DNA from: 20CM-2-55-15 sp963738025 | GTDB lineage: Bacteria > Acidobacteriota > Terriglobia > 20CM-2-55-15 | DNA: 64,000 nucleotides | Assembly (NCBI GenBank): GCA_963738025.1 | Contig: CAVTWA010000051.1 | Span: 186,001 to 250,000 of the forward strand | Direction of reading: 5' to 3' | In this document: positions 18,783 through 28,724 of the stretch, piece by piece | Layout: each line of letters starts with the position of its first letter | Numbering within the stretch: the first letter of the stretch is position 1 | Notes under the pieces: model-generated | The model's database searches: none | The model's input: only the letters and a program-made list of their open reading frames with translations | Told to the model about the DNA's origin: nothing | Position numbers and translations under genes: made by a program

Positions 18783-20765
18783 ATGGACTTCAAGCTGGTC
18801 TCATCCTATGAACCGCGGGGCGATCAAGGCACGGCCATCGAGCAACTCGTGCGGGGGCTGAATGATGCCGAAAAACATCAGGTTCTGCTCGGCGTCACCG
18901 GTTCGGGCAAGACGTTCACGATGGCGAAGATCGTCGATAAACTCAAGCGGCCCACCATCGTCCTTGCCCATAACAAGACCCTGGCGGCGCAGCTCTATCA
19001 CGAGTTCCGGGGGTTCTTTCCGCAAAACGCGGTGGAATACTTCGTCAGCTACTACGACTACTACCAGCCCGAGGCATATATCGCCTCTACGGACACCTAT
19101 ATCGAAAAAGAATCGACGATCAACGACGAGATTGACCGCATGAGGTTATCGGCGACGCGCTCCTTGTTTGAACGGCGCGACGTCGTGATCGTGGCGTCGG
19201 TTTCCTGTATTTACGGTCTGGGTTCGCCGGAGGCCTATTACGGGATGCTCCTGATGCTCGAGCGCGGCCAGCGCATGATGCGGCGCGAGATTCTTTCGAA
19301 ACTTGTGGAGATTTTGTACGAGCGTAACGACCTGGATTTCAAGCGCGGTGCGTTTCGCGTCCGGGGCGATACGATCGAGGTCCATCCGACGTACGAGAAT
19401 ATCGGCTTTCGTATCGAACTGTGGGGAGATGAAGTCGACAAGCTCAGCACCTTCGATCCCCTCACCGGTGACGAACTGCAGGTGCTCGACAAGCTGACCG
19501 TTTATCCGAAGAGCCATTTCGTCATGCCGCGGCCCCGTCTGGAGCAGGCCGTCGAAACGATCAAAGCCGAACTCGCCGGCTGGGAAACTCTTCTTGAACA
19601 GCAGGGGCGGCTGCTTGAAGCGCAGCGTGTCCATCAACGGACGCTCTTCGATATGGAGATGATCAAAGAGGTCGGCTATTGCCACGGTATCGAGAACTAT
19701 TCCCGCCATTTCACCGGACGCATGCCGGGTCAGCCGCCGCCGACCTTGCTCGATTATCTGCCGCAAGACTCGTTGATGTTCATCGACGAAAGCCATCAAA
19801 CGATGCCGCAGCTGCGCGGGATGTATCACGGCGACCGGTCGAGAAAAGAAAACCTCGTCGAGTACGGTTTTCGTCTTCCATCTGCGATGGACAACCGGCC
19901 ACTGACATTTGAAGAGTTTGAACGGCGGACCAACCAGCTTATTTATGTATCCGCGACTCCGGGGCCGTATGAATTGACCAAAGTCGGCGGCATCGTCATC
20001 GAGCAGGTGATTCGCCCGACCGGCCTCACCGATCCCCAGGTTGAAGTGCGGCCGGTCCGCGGTCAGATTGACGATCTGCTTCACGAGATCCGGCTCCGCG
20101 CGGAGCAGAACGAGCGGGTGCTCGTCACCACACTGACCAAACGTATGGCGGAGGATCTTGCCGAATACTACACGGAAGTCGGAGTGAAGTGCCGTTACCT
20201 GCACTCGGAAATCGAGACCTTGGACCGCATCAAAATTCTGCGCGGGCTGAGACGGGGAGAATTCGACGTTCTCATCGGAATCAATCTTCTGCGTGAGGGC
20301 CTGGACTTGCCTGAGGTCTCGCTTGTCGCGATCCTCGATGCGGACAAGGAAGGCTTCCTCCGGTCGGGCGATTCGCTCATCCAGACCATCGGCCGCGCCG
20401 CGCGACATATCAATGGCAGGGCGATCCTTTATGCCGACGCAATGACGGACTCGATGAAACGGGCCATCGACGAGACCAATCGGCGGCGTGAGATTCAAAC
20501 CCGGTACAACGTGGAAAATAACATTACTCCGGAAAGCATTATTAAACCGGTCGACATGACGCTCGTCGCGATCGCCGAGGCGGATTACGTCAAGGTTCCT
20601 GAGGAAGAGGTTTCGGAGGTCCTGCCGGCAGATCCCGAAAAAATCGCCGAGCTTGTCGCCAGGCTCGAGACCGAAATGCGTGCGGCTGCCAAGAGATTCG
20701 AATTCGAACGGGCGGCCGAGCTTCGCGACAAGGCCCGCGAACTGCGCGCCAAAGTGCTGGGTTAG
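18783..20765 (+). CDS. uvrB: Excinuclease ABC subunit B
   Basis: UvrB is the damage-verifying helicase of nucleotide excision repair and works with UvrA and UvrC. The 660-residue length is normal. Visible motifs are Walker A GVTGSGKT (37-44), the damage-probing hairpin region YYDYYQPEAYI, the DESHQT helicase motif, motif VI QTIGRAARH and a C-terminal UVR domain (RFEFERAAELRDKARELR) that binds UvrC. A TACAAT box lies at 18768-18773, very close to the ATG, so the transcript would have a short leader. An R1 element starts six bases after the stop. Confidence 0.98.
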   Translation: MDFKLVSSYEPRGDQGTAIEQLVRGLNDAEKHQVLLGVTGSGKTFTMAKIVDKLKRPTIVLAHNKTLAAQLYHEFRGFFPQNAVEYFVSYYDYYQPEAYIASTDTYIEKESTINDEIDRMRLSATRSLFERRDVVIVASVSCIYGLGSPEAYYGMLLMLERGQRMMRREILSKLVEILYERNDLDFKRGAFRVRGDTIEVHPTYENIGFRIELWGDEVDKLSTFDPLTGDELQVLDKLTVYPKSHFVMPRPRLEQAVETIKAELAGWETLLEQQGRLLEAQRVHQRTLFDMEMIKEVGYCHGIENYSRHFTGRMPGQPPPTLLDYLPQDSLMFIDESHQTMPQLRGMYHGDRSRKENLVEYGFRLPSAMDNRPLTFEEFERRTNQLIYVSATPGPYELTKVGGIVIEQVIRPTGLTDPQVEVRPVRGQIDDLLHEIRLRAEQNERVLVTTLTKRMAEDLAEYYTEVGVKCRYLHSEIETLDRIKILRGLRRGEFDVLIGINLLREGLDLPEVSLVAILDADKEGFLRSGDSLIQTIGRAARHINGRAILYADAMTDSMKRAIDETNRRREIQTRYNVENNITPESIIKPVDMTLVAIAEADYVKVPEEEVSEVLPADPEKIAELVARLETEMRAAAKRFEFERAAELRDKARELRAKVLG

Positions 20766-20770
20766 GGAGG

Positions 20771-21043
20771 CTGCAGGCGCGGTCTATGACCGTATGTGTC
20801 CAAGACAGGACGAACGGGGATCGGCGGAATGGCGCCTTGTAAAGGTTTGAATGAAGTGGATCCGATGTAAACCTGGTTTGAGAGCAACGGGTGGACCAGT
20901 CCCCGCCTGAGTCAGGCGGGGAGTTGACATCCCAGCACATCGCTGCGCGGATCTACTCCAGCAACCGCGCTATTTTGGACAGCTCTGGTCTATGACCGCG
21001 CATTCGGCCGGGAAAACTGCGCGGTTACAGACCGCGCCTACAG
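20771..21043. repeat. R1 element copy with intact terminal inverted repeats
   Basis: The 273-bp element is bounded by CTGCAGGCGCGGTCTATGACC and the inverse of CTGTAGGCGCGGTCTGTAACC. Internal landmarks are TGTCCAAGACAGGACGAAC, AAAGGTTTGAATGAAG, AAACCTGGTTT and the R4 palindrome at 20900-20922. It has no coding capacity. Its ends and internal blocks recur in the transposase-bearing element at 23.1-24.9 kb, so it looks like a non-autonomous derivative of that element. Confidence 0.88.
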
Positions 21044-21072
21044 TGTTTCGTCCACCAATGTAAACTACTGAC

Positions 21073-23118
21073 GTGGACGGTCGTCTGCTCAATCGCGAAC
21101 TGGGATGGATCGAATTCAATGCGAGGGTGCTCGAAGAGGCGCTGGATCGCTCTCTCCCGGTGCTGGAACGGCTGAAGTTCCTTTCCATCTTTTCAACAAA
21201 CCTCGATGAGTTTTTCATGGTCCGGGTTGCAGGTCTGCAGGAGCAGCTCGAGACCAATCCGGATTCTCTCTCACCTGACGGGCTCACTCCGGCGACGCAA
21301 CTCAAGCGCATATCGGAACGCCTGCGCCCTCTGCTGAAGCTTCAAACGGATTGTCTGGTGAGCGAGATTCTGCCGGCCCTGAGGGATCTGGAGATTCAGT
21401 TGGTGGAATTGCCGGATTTGTCGTCTGAAGAGGAAGCGACCTTGGAGCAGTTTTTTGTGGAGCGGGTCTTTCCCATTCTGACGCCCCTTGCGGTCGATCC
21501 TGGTCATCCGTTTCCGTACATTTCGAACATCAGTTTAAATCTTGGCGTCCTGCTGCGGCCGTGCAGCGCCCCGCCGGAAGAGGAGCCGCGTTTTGCCCGT
21601 GTGAAGATTCCGGGTAATGTGCCGCGATTGATCCGTGTTAATGAAACCAGCAAGTTCGTCTTGCTCGAGCATCTCGTATCGGCACACATTCGCTCGCTGT
21701 TTCCGGGTTGCGCCATCCTGGAATGCCAGCCATTCCGCATTACGCGCGATGCCGATATCGAAATCGAAGAGGATGAAGCCGACGACCTTTTGAAGTCGGT
21801 CCAACAGACGCTGCGCCAGCGGCGATTCGGATTTGGTGTCCGTCTCGAGGTCGCTTCCGCAATGAGTGTTCCAATGATCGAAGTGCTGCGCCAGTCGCTT
21901 CAGCTGGAGAAACAGGATGTGTATTCGGTCGAAGGACCGATGAACATTCCCGATCTGATGGCGCTTTACAAACTGGATTTGCCGAATGCCAAGGACAAGC
22001 CTTTCGAACCTGTCGCTCCTGCTGCATTTCGTGAGGGCGAATCGATGTTTGACGCGATCCGGCATCAGGATGTGCTGCTGCATCACCCGTACGAATCGTT
22101 TATGCCTGTCGGGGATTTCTTTCGCAGTGCAGCGAAGGATCCGAACGTCCTCGCGATCAAAGCCACGCTTTATCGTGTCGGAAGCGACTCGCCGATCGTT
22201 CGGGCGCTGATTGAAGCAGCCGAACTTGGAAAACAAGTTGCCGTGCTGGTGGAACTGAAAGCGCGGTTCGACGAGGAAAACAATATCTTGTGGGCACGCC
22301 GGCTGGAACAGGCGGGCGCGCATGTGATTTATGGAATTGTGGGTTTAAAGACCCACGCCAAGATGACGCTTGTCATCCGTCAGGAGGGCAGCGTGCTGCG
22401 GCGATACGTCCATCTCGCCACCGGAAACTATAATCCTGCAACGGCGCGGATTTATACCGACGTATGTCTCTTCACGGCGCACCCTGACTTTGGCGCGGAT
22501 GCTTCCGAACTGTTCAATTTCTTGACGGGTTTTTCAGGTCAGACGCAGTACCGGAAACTCATTGTGGCGCCGCTGGGGTTGCGTGAATACCTGATCCGGC
22601 TCATCAGAAGGGAAGTCGAGCATAAGAATGCCGGCCGCCCTGCATCCATATTCGCCAAGTGCAACAGTCTTACAGATACCGGTCTGATCGAAGAGCTTTA
22701 CGCGGCCTCCGCTGCGGGTGTGCCCATCACCCTGGTGATCCGTGGGGTTTGCTGTCTGCGTCCCGCCGTTCCGGGATTGAGCGAGAATATCCGCGTGGCC
22801 AGTATCGTCGGGCGCTTTCTCGAGCATGCGCGGGTCTATTTGTTCGCGAATGGCGGTAGCGACGAAATCTATCTCAGCAGCGCGGATCTGATGCACCGGA
22901 ATCTGAACCGTCGCGTGGAAGTCATGTTCCCGATCGAAGATCCGCAGCAGCGGATACGCGCACGCACGGAATTTCTCGAAAACGCCATTAGAGATAACAC
23001 AAAAATCCGATGGCTTCGGCCGGACGGGACCTATGAACGTCCTGTGCCCGATGGCCAACCGGCACACGGTTTTCAGGAAGAACTCATGGAGAAGTATCAG
23101 GCGCCGGTGGTGTCGTGA
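21073..23118 (+). CDS. ppk: Polyphosphate kinase 1
   Basis: PPK1 reversibly transfers the ATP gamma-phosphate to polyphosphate. The 681-residue product has the N-terminal helical domain (LLNRELGWIEFNARVLEEA), the head domain and the two PLD-like catalytic domains. Both family histidines are present: His428 in GLKTHAKM (phospho-acceptor) and His447 in YVHLATGNYNP. The start is GTG 21073. The gene lies between two R1 elements and no exopolyphosphatase gene is adjacent. Confidence 0.97.
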   Translation: MDGRLLNRELGWIEFNARVLEEALDRSLPVLERLKFLSIFSTNLDEFFMVRVAGLQEQLETNPDSLSPDGLTPATQLKRISERLRPLLKLQTDCLVSEILPALRDLEIQLVELPDLSSEEEATLEQFFVERVFPILTPLAVDPGHPFPYISNISLNLGVLLRPCSAPPEEEPRFARVKIPGNVPRLIRVNETSKFVLLEHLVSAHIRSLFPGCAILECQPFRITRDADIEIEEDEADDLLKSVQQTLRQRRFGFGVRLEVASAMSVPMIEVLRQSLQLEKQDVYSVEGPMNIPDLMALYKLDLPNAKDKPFEPVAPAAFREGESMFDAIRHQDVLLHHPYESFMPVGDFFRSAAKDPNVLAIKATLYRVGSDSPIVRALIEAAELGKQVAVLVELKARFDEENNILWARRLEQAGAHVIYGIVGLKTHAKMTLVIRQEGSVLRRYVHLATGNYNPATARIYTDVCLFTAHPDFGADASELFNFLTGFSGQTQYRKLIVAPLGLREYLIRLIRREVEHKNAGRPASIFAKCNSLTDTGLIEELYAASAAGVPITLVIRGVCCLRPAVPGLSENIRVASIVGRFLEHARVYLFANGGSDEIYLSSADLMHRNLNRRVEVMFPIEDPQQRIRARTEFLENAIRDNTKIRWLRPDGTYERPVPDGQPAHGFQEELMEKYQAPVVS

Positions 23119-23142
23119 GCCTTCCAAATAGAGGCTGATCAT

Positions 23143-24917
23143 TGCAGGCGCGGTCTGTGACCACAGCTGTCCAAGATAGAGACGGATGCAGCGATGAGGG
23201 TTTATCGCAGTCCCTGCCTCGCGGACGACGCAGGATTGCCGGGAAACGGCTGCGTGCGATAGAGGCGCTCAAGCAGCAGGGGCTGAGCAACCGCATCGTG
23301 GCGCATCGTCTGGGTGTCACCGAGAAAGCAATCCGCAAGCTGGTGGGCTCCTCCAAGTCAGACAAGGCCGAGCAGCTATCATTGGCGGTGGAGGCAGGGA
23401 CCGAACAACCGTCAAAGCCGGTGGCTCCTGCAGACAAGGACATCCGCCCATCGGAGTCCGCCCCGGCTAAGGATCCTCCGGCCAGAGATCGCCGGAAGTA
23501 GCCGGTGGCACCGAACCGCCGGTGCTTAGCTTCGACAGCGATGCGGCGGATCGGAGTCTGGACCGGATGCTGGCCTATCTGGGAAAGCTCAGCGATGCCG
23601 CACCGGTATTCCGCGACGGCTCTCATATTCCGGGCGCGGGTGTCCTGCTGGCGCTTCCCGCGTTGATCGAGAGCGGAATCTTCGATATCAGCCGGAAACT
23701 TTACGGAGAAATCGGGCCAGCCTTCTATGGGCTGCGCACGACATTGCTGACGCTGCTTTTTATGGCCCTGTTACGCATCCAAAGGCCCGAGCATCTCAAA
23801 GAGCGAGACCCGGCAGTGCTGGGAAGACTGCTTGGATTGGATCGGGCACCGGAAGTGAAAACCCTAAGGCGCAAGCTCACGCGGCTGGCGGCCTATGAAC
23901 GAGCAGACCAGTTGGGCGCTGAACTCGCCCGCCGGCGCGTCGCTCAGCGCGGACATCTGATGGGATTTCTCTACGTCGACGGCCACGTGCGCGCCTACCA
24001 TGGCAAACACGACATCTCCAGCGCTTACGTGGCCCGCCGCCATCTGGCCATGCCCGCAACCACCGACTACTGGATCAATGATCAAGCCGGCGATCCGCTG
24101 CTGGTGATCACAGGCGAGGTCAATACCGCCTTGACTAAAGCTTTCCCGGTCTGCTTGCCCAAGTGCGTGGCTTGCTGGGTGATCGACGCGCCACCATCGT
24201 CTTTGACCGCGGCGGCTTCAGCCCCAAGCTGTTCCAGACCATGCTCCATGACGGCTTCGACATCCTCACCTACCGCAAAGGCAAAAGCTGCCGGATTAAC
24301 GCGGGCCGATTCGTCCGCCGCCGAGCCAAGCTCGACGGAAATTGGGTAACCGATGATCTACACGATCAACCCGTGCGTTTCCTCAACGGCAAACTCCGCA
24401 TGCGGCAGATCACACGATTGTGCGATAACGATCACCAAACCCAGGTGCTCACATCCCGATGGGATCTTCGCGATATCGAAGTCGCTTACCGTATGTTCGA
24501 GCGCTGGCGGCAGGAGAATTTCTTCAAATACATGCGTGAAGAGTTCCTACTGGATGCCCTTGTCGATTACCGCATCGAGGCCGAAGATCCCTGCCGCACT
24601 GTTCCTAATCCTGAACGCCGCGCTCTGGATAAACAAATCCGCGATGCCGCGTTGATCTTGCCCAAATCGAGCGCGACTACGGTGCTGCTGCCGCCGACAA
24701 CGTGGAGCAACGCCACCCCACCATGTTACAGTCCCCGCCTAACTTAGGCGGGGACTTGTCCACCGCGTTAATAGCCAAACCAGGTCTAGATCGCATCTTC
24801 TACATTCAAACGTTTATAAGGCACCACTTTGCGGCTCAGCGTCTATTCTGTCTTGGACAAGTATGGTCTGTGACCGCGCGTTTTTGGAAAAAGCGCGCTC
24901 ACAGACCGCGTCTACAG
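23143..24917. mobile_element. Transposon bearing R1 ends and a decayed DDE transposase
   Basis: The 1.77-kb unit begins TTGCAGGCGCGGTCTGTGACC and ends with the inverse of CTGTAGACGCGGTCTGTGAG, matching the ends of the small R1 elements. Between the transposase and the right end are the same landmarks as in R1 copies, inverted: the R4 palindrome at 24732-24754, AACCAGGTCTAGATCGCATC, TTCAAACGTTTATAAGG and GTCTTGGACAAG. I could not identify a clear target-site duplication. The unit lies between ppk and a TPR gene whose ATG is 14 bases beyond the right end. Confidence 0.82.
23190..24730 (+). pseudogene. Broken DDE transposase, at least three frameshifts
   Basis: Pieces of one protein lie in successive frames. 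A helix-turn-helix N-terminal part (RRRIAGKRLRAIEALKQQ ... VAHRLGVTEKAIRKLVG) comes first, to about 23490. The catalytic part follows from about 23480, with YVDGHVRAYHG and YWINDQAGDPL. A third piece from about 24150 contains IVFDRGGFSPKLF and WRQENFFKYMREEF. A tail (LAQIERDYGAAAADN) lies in yet another frame from about 24657. The likely triad is Asp in YVDGH, Asp in FDRGG and Glu in QENFF, the IS4-like arrangement. Each shift fits one missing base. It should be inactive as read. Confidence 0.85.
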
Positions 24918-24930
24918 TAAAATCACTCGC

Positions 24931-26121
24931 ATGGGGCGTGTTCTCGCACTAGTCCTGTTCATCAGCGCGAATTGTTTCGGGCAGGTTGCCGCCGGCAACG
25001 ACAAGTACGAGAAGAAACAATATGCCGACGCTGCCAATGCATACGAGAAGGTCCCGCCTAACCAGCGCAGCGTGGAGATCTACAATCGCCTCGGAATCTC
25101 CTATCATTTATCGAATCAGTTCCGGGCAGCCGAGACTGCGTACAAGAATGCTCTGAGGCTACAGCCGGAAAATGCGGCGGTGCGAAACAATCTCTCCGCG
25201 TTGTATTACTCGCAGAACAAATTCAGTGACGCCGAGCGCGAAATCCACCGCGCCATCGAGAAGGATCCGGAAAACGCGGTCATGCGCATGAATCTTCGAG
25301 CCGCACGCTATGCCCGGGAAAATGTGAAGAGCGCCCGCACCATTGCAACCGGGATCGCCAGAGAGAATGCGTCTTTGATCGAAAGGAGAGAAGGCGATCT
25401 GCTGCAGATGCAGATGTTGCTGCCGGCCAAAGAGCTCGAAGAAGCGAGCCTGCACGAACGCCGTGGAGATTCGTTCTTTGCCCGGAAAATGTACGACGAC
25501 GCCATCATCGAATACCGGAAATCGATCAATCTGGATCGTTACAATGCCGCCACTCTGAATCGACTGGGTCTGGTGTATCACCAGAGTCAAAAGCTGAACG
25601 AGGCTGAACGCTATTATCGCGAAGCCCTGAAACAGAATCCGTTCTTTCTGGAAGTTCTCAACAATATCGGTACCGTCGAGTATGCGCGCCAGCATTACGA
25701 GAACGCGTTTGATCAGTATTCGAAAGCGTTGAAGATTCGTGCCGATTCGCCGACGGTTCTGTTGAATATGGGAGCCTGTCTCTTTGATATGAAACGGTAC
25801 GACGAGGCGATGAAGGCGACGCAGCGCGCTCTCCAGATCGATCCCAAAATTCTGGATAAGGTTTCCGGCTTCGGTACGCTCATTCAGACATCCAGGCGCA
25901 CGGATCCGACCGTGAGCTTTTATTTTGCGAAGATCTATGCCTCGCAGGGCGACAAGGAACGAGCGATCTCCTATCTCAACAGAGCGCTGGATGAAGGGTT
26001 CTCCGACTTCGAGAAGATCAGGATGGAGCCTGCGTTTGCAGGCCTGGCGAAAGAGGAAGGCTTTACCAAAATCCTGGATCGCATGGCTTCGCAAACGACC
26101 TCCAATAACGAAAACAAATAG
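24931..26121 (+). CDS. Secreted TPR-repeat protein
   Basis: The 396-residue product has a short signal peptide (LVLFISANCFGQ) and about eight tetratricopeptide repeats in two blocks (residues 20-120 and 170-390), for example YNRLGISYHLSNQFRAAETA and LNNIGTVEYARQHYENAFDQ. It is probably a periplasmic scaffold. The stop TAG shares a G with the GTG start of the next gene, so translation is coupled. There is no obvious ribosome site and the upstream DNA is the right end of the R1 transposon, which may have replaced the native promoter. Confidence 0.85.
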   Translation: MGRVLALVLFISANCFGQVAAGNDKYEKKQYADAANAYEKVPPNQRSVEIYNRLGISYHLSNQFRAAETAYKNALRLQPENAAVRNNLSALYYSQNKFSDAEREIHRAIEKDPENAVMRMNLRAARYARENVKSARTIATGIARENASLIERREGDLLQMQMLLPAKELEEASLHERRGDSFFARKMYDDAIIEYRKSINLDRYNAATLNRLGLVYHQSQKLNEAERYYREALKQNPFFLEVLNNIGTVEYARQHYENAFDQYSKALKIRADSPTVLLNMGACLFDMKRYDEAMKATQRALQIDPKILDKVSGFGTLIQTSRRTDPTVSFYFAKIYASQGDKERAISYLNRALDEGFSDFEKIRMEPAFAGLAKEEGFTKILDRMASQTTSNNENK

Positions 26122-26912
26122 TGGAGTATCTCGATTTTGCTGTCCAGCTTGCCCGCGATGCCGGCGCCGTGCTCAAGCACTACATGGATCGCGACAAGCA
26201 GGTGGAACTCAAAGGGCGCGCGAACCTCGTCACGGTAGCGGATAAAGAGGCCGAGGCTCTGATCATCGGCCGCATCCGCGAGAGGTTCCCTTCACACGCT
26301 ATTCTTGCTGAGGAATCCGGGGCGTCTCAGGGAAACGAAGCGAAGTGGATCATCGATCCGCTCGACGGTACGACGAATTTTGCCCACCAGTATCCGTTCT
26401 TCTGTGTTTCGATCGGGTTCGAACTCGGCGGCCGGATCTTGTGTGGCGCCGTCTATGACCCATGGCGCGATGAAATGTTCAGCGGAGCGCGTGGCATGGG
26501 TTCGTTTATGAACGGTAAGCGGTTGACCGTATCCGAGGCTGCTACGGTGTCCGGCGCGCTCATTATGACCGGTTTCCCGTATGGTGTTCGCGACAAGATG
26601 GACGCGGCGATGAGCCAGTTCCGGGCGTTCCTGTTCGAAAGCCAGGCGGTTCGGCGCGGTGGATCTGCCGCGCTGGATCTTTGCTACAACGCGATCGGCC
26701 GGGTCGATGGCTTCTGGGAAATGGATTTGCACCCATGGGATACCGCCGCCGGTGTGGTGATTCTGGAAGAGGCAGGCGGACGGGTGACGAACTTTGCAGG
26801 TGGTCCGTTTTCGGTTTACGAGAAGGAAATTGTTGCGTCGAATGGGCGCATCCACGACGAAATGATTCGAATATTGCAAGGGTTGGATAAGCCACGAATG
26901 GAACGAATTTAA
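26121..26912 (+). CDS. Inositol monophosphatase family protein (SuhB-like)
   Basis: The Mg-dependent phosphatase signatures are present: AEES (63-66), DPLDGTTNF (79-87) and HPWDTAAG near residue 213. Length is 263 residues, normal for the family. GTG 26121 overlaps the preceding TAG. The last codons, reading DKPRMERI, and the TAA stop are encoded by the R3 palindrome, so the native C terminus has been replaced or extended by repeat DNA. The substrate could be inositol phosphate or a related sugar or nucleotide phosphate. Confidence 0.92.
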   Translation: MEYLDFAVQLARDAGAVLKHYMDRDKQVELKGRANLVTVADKEAEALIIGRIRERFPSHAILAEESGASQGNEAKWIIDPLDGTTNFAHQYPFFCVSIGFELGGRILCGAVYDPWRDEMFSGARGMGSFMNGKRLTVSEAATVSGALIMTGFPYGVRDKMDAAMSQFRAFLFESQAVRRGGSAALDLCYNAIGRVDGFWEMDLHPWDTAAGVVILEEAGGRVTNFAGGPFSVYEKEIVASNGRIHDEMIRILQGLDKPRMERI

Positions 26913-26953
26913 CGAATTCAATTCGTTAAATTCGTTCAATTCGTGGCTTATCC
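26885..26953. repeat. R3 palindrome, copy 2
   Basis: An inverted repeat with arm GGATAAGCCACGAATGGAAC and internal AACGAATT repeats lies between convergent genes. Its left arm encodes the end of the phosphatase and its right arm reaches the stop of the SpoIIE-type gene. Confidence 0.92.
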
Positions 26954-28724
26954 CATCTTCACCACAATCATCGTCCGGTCATCGTGGGGCCGAACGCGTC
27001 CAATGAAATCCGCGAGGATCGCGCTGGTCGATTTCACGATCTCCTCGGCCGGTTTCTGATGATTGGCGGCGATGGCTTCGGCGAGGCGGGTCAAACCGAA
27101 TTCCTCACCCGCTTCATTTCGCATTTCAATGACGCCGTCTGAATAGAAAACCAGCACGTCACCGCTCAGCAACTCCATTGATGTTTCGTCGTATTTCGAG
27201 TCGGGAAACAGTCCCAGTGGAACTCCAGCGACATCGAGAAATGTCGGTTGTCCGGCGCGCACGAGCAGCGGGTAGGGCAGTCCCGAATTGGCAAGTGCAA
27301 TGGATCGTGTCTTCGGATCGTAGATCGCGTACGTCACCGCTACAAACTGGCCCTCGACGGGGCGTTGATGCAGCGTTTTATTCACAAGCTCGAGCATCTG
27401 ACCCGGTGGATATTTCCGGCCTGCGCGTGTCCGGATCACCCCGCTGGAAAGCGCGCCATACAGCGCAGCGGGTGCGCCCTTGCCGGCCACATCGCCGACA
27501 ACGATGGCGAGACGGCCGTCATCGAATTCGATCCAGTCGTAAAGATCGCCTCCGAGCTGCGCGACCGATTTAAAGAGTACGGCGAGCTGGAGCGGCGCGA
27601 CGTGAGGGAACTCGTCGGGCATCAACTGCCGCTGGATCTCCCGCGCGATCTTCATCTCGCGGCCCAGGCGGCTCTCGTTATCGGCCACGCGCGCATACAG
27701 TTCGGCGTTCACGAGCGCCGATGCGATTCGCGATGCGAGCGTCATCAGGAACCGTTCGTGATATTCGGTGAAGTAACCCGCCTTGGTGCTTTCCAGATCG
27801 ACGATGCCGACGACACGGCCCTTCGACGTCAAGGGCACGACGAGTTCAGAGCGGGTCTCCGTATGAACGTTCAAGTAGCGTGGATCCTGGGTGACATCCG
27901 CGATGCGGAGCGGAAGATTCATCTTCGCCGCCGTGCCGATCAGACCCGTGCCGAGTGGCAGAACCAGCTTCTGATTTTCACGCTCATTCGAACGGATAAC
28001 GAACTTCGGCCTCAGTAACGACTGCTTCTCATCGAGCAAAAAGATCGAAAACGTGTGGTAGTTGATCTTCTGTTTGACGGCCGCCGCGATTTTGTGGACG
28101 AGTTCATCGATTTCAAGCGTCGACCCCATCTCCAGGCTGATGTCGTACAGGAGCGCCAGCAGCTCGCGGTTTCGCCGTTCGCTTTCGTAAACGCGGGCAT
28201 TCTCGATCGCGATGGCGATCTGGCTGGCAAGCAGATTCAACAACTTGACCTGATCTTCGCGGAAATAGCCCGGCGTCTGGGCTCTGGATATCGAGAACGC
28301 CGACGACGCGATTCTGACTTACGAGAGGAACCGCGAGTTCGGAGCGGATGTTCTTTACCGCTTCGATGTATCTCGGGTATTTCTGCACATCTTCGACGAC
28401 GACCGTTGTCCGTTCCATTGCCGCGGTTCCGGTGACCCCATCGCCCACTTTGATACGGAGATTTTTGACCACTTCAGGCTCGTGGCCGATGGCAAACCGG
28501 AGGTACAGCTCCTGCTTTTCATCGTCAACCAGAAATATCGAGAAGATCTCGTAAGGTACTATACGGTGTGTGAGTTCCGCGATTTTCTTCAACAATTCGT
28601 CGAGGTCGAGAATCGATGTGATTTCGTGATTGATCTCGACCAGTGTCGAGACGAATCGCCGGGCCTCGGGACTGACGACGGCAGCGGCGGGATCGGCCTT
28701 CATTTGTACTTCCTGTTGGCTCAT
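26948..28724 (-). pseudogene. GAF-GAF-SpoIIE serine phosphatase (RsbU type), apparent +1 frameshift
   Basis: The N-terminal frame from 28724 has one GAF domain (about residues 35-150). The longer part has a second GAF domain, a linker helix (RLGREMKIAREIQRQLMP) and a PP2C-like SpoIIE phosphatase domain (QLGGDLYDW, VVGDVAGKGAPAAL, FYSDGVIEM, HDDRTMIVVKM). The frame shifts at the GGG run 28279-28281; removing one base gives DIQSQTPGYFREDQVKLLN. The restored protein is about 590 residues. Such phosphatases dephosphorylate anti-sigma-factor antagonists. The start overlaps the deoC stop (ATGA). Confidence 0.88.

Noticed and set aside
19146..20498. 450-codon minus-strand frame opposite uvrB
   Set aside because: It is the antisense shadow of a perfectly conserved uvrB gene in high-GC DNA, with no start signal.
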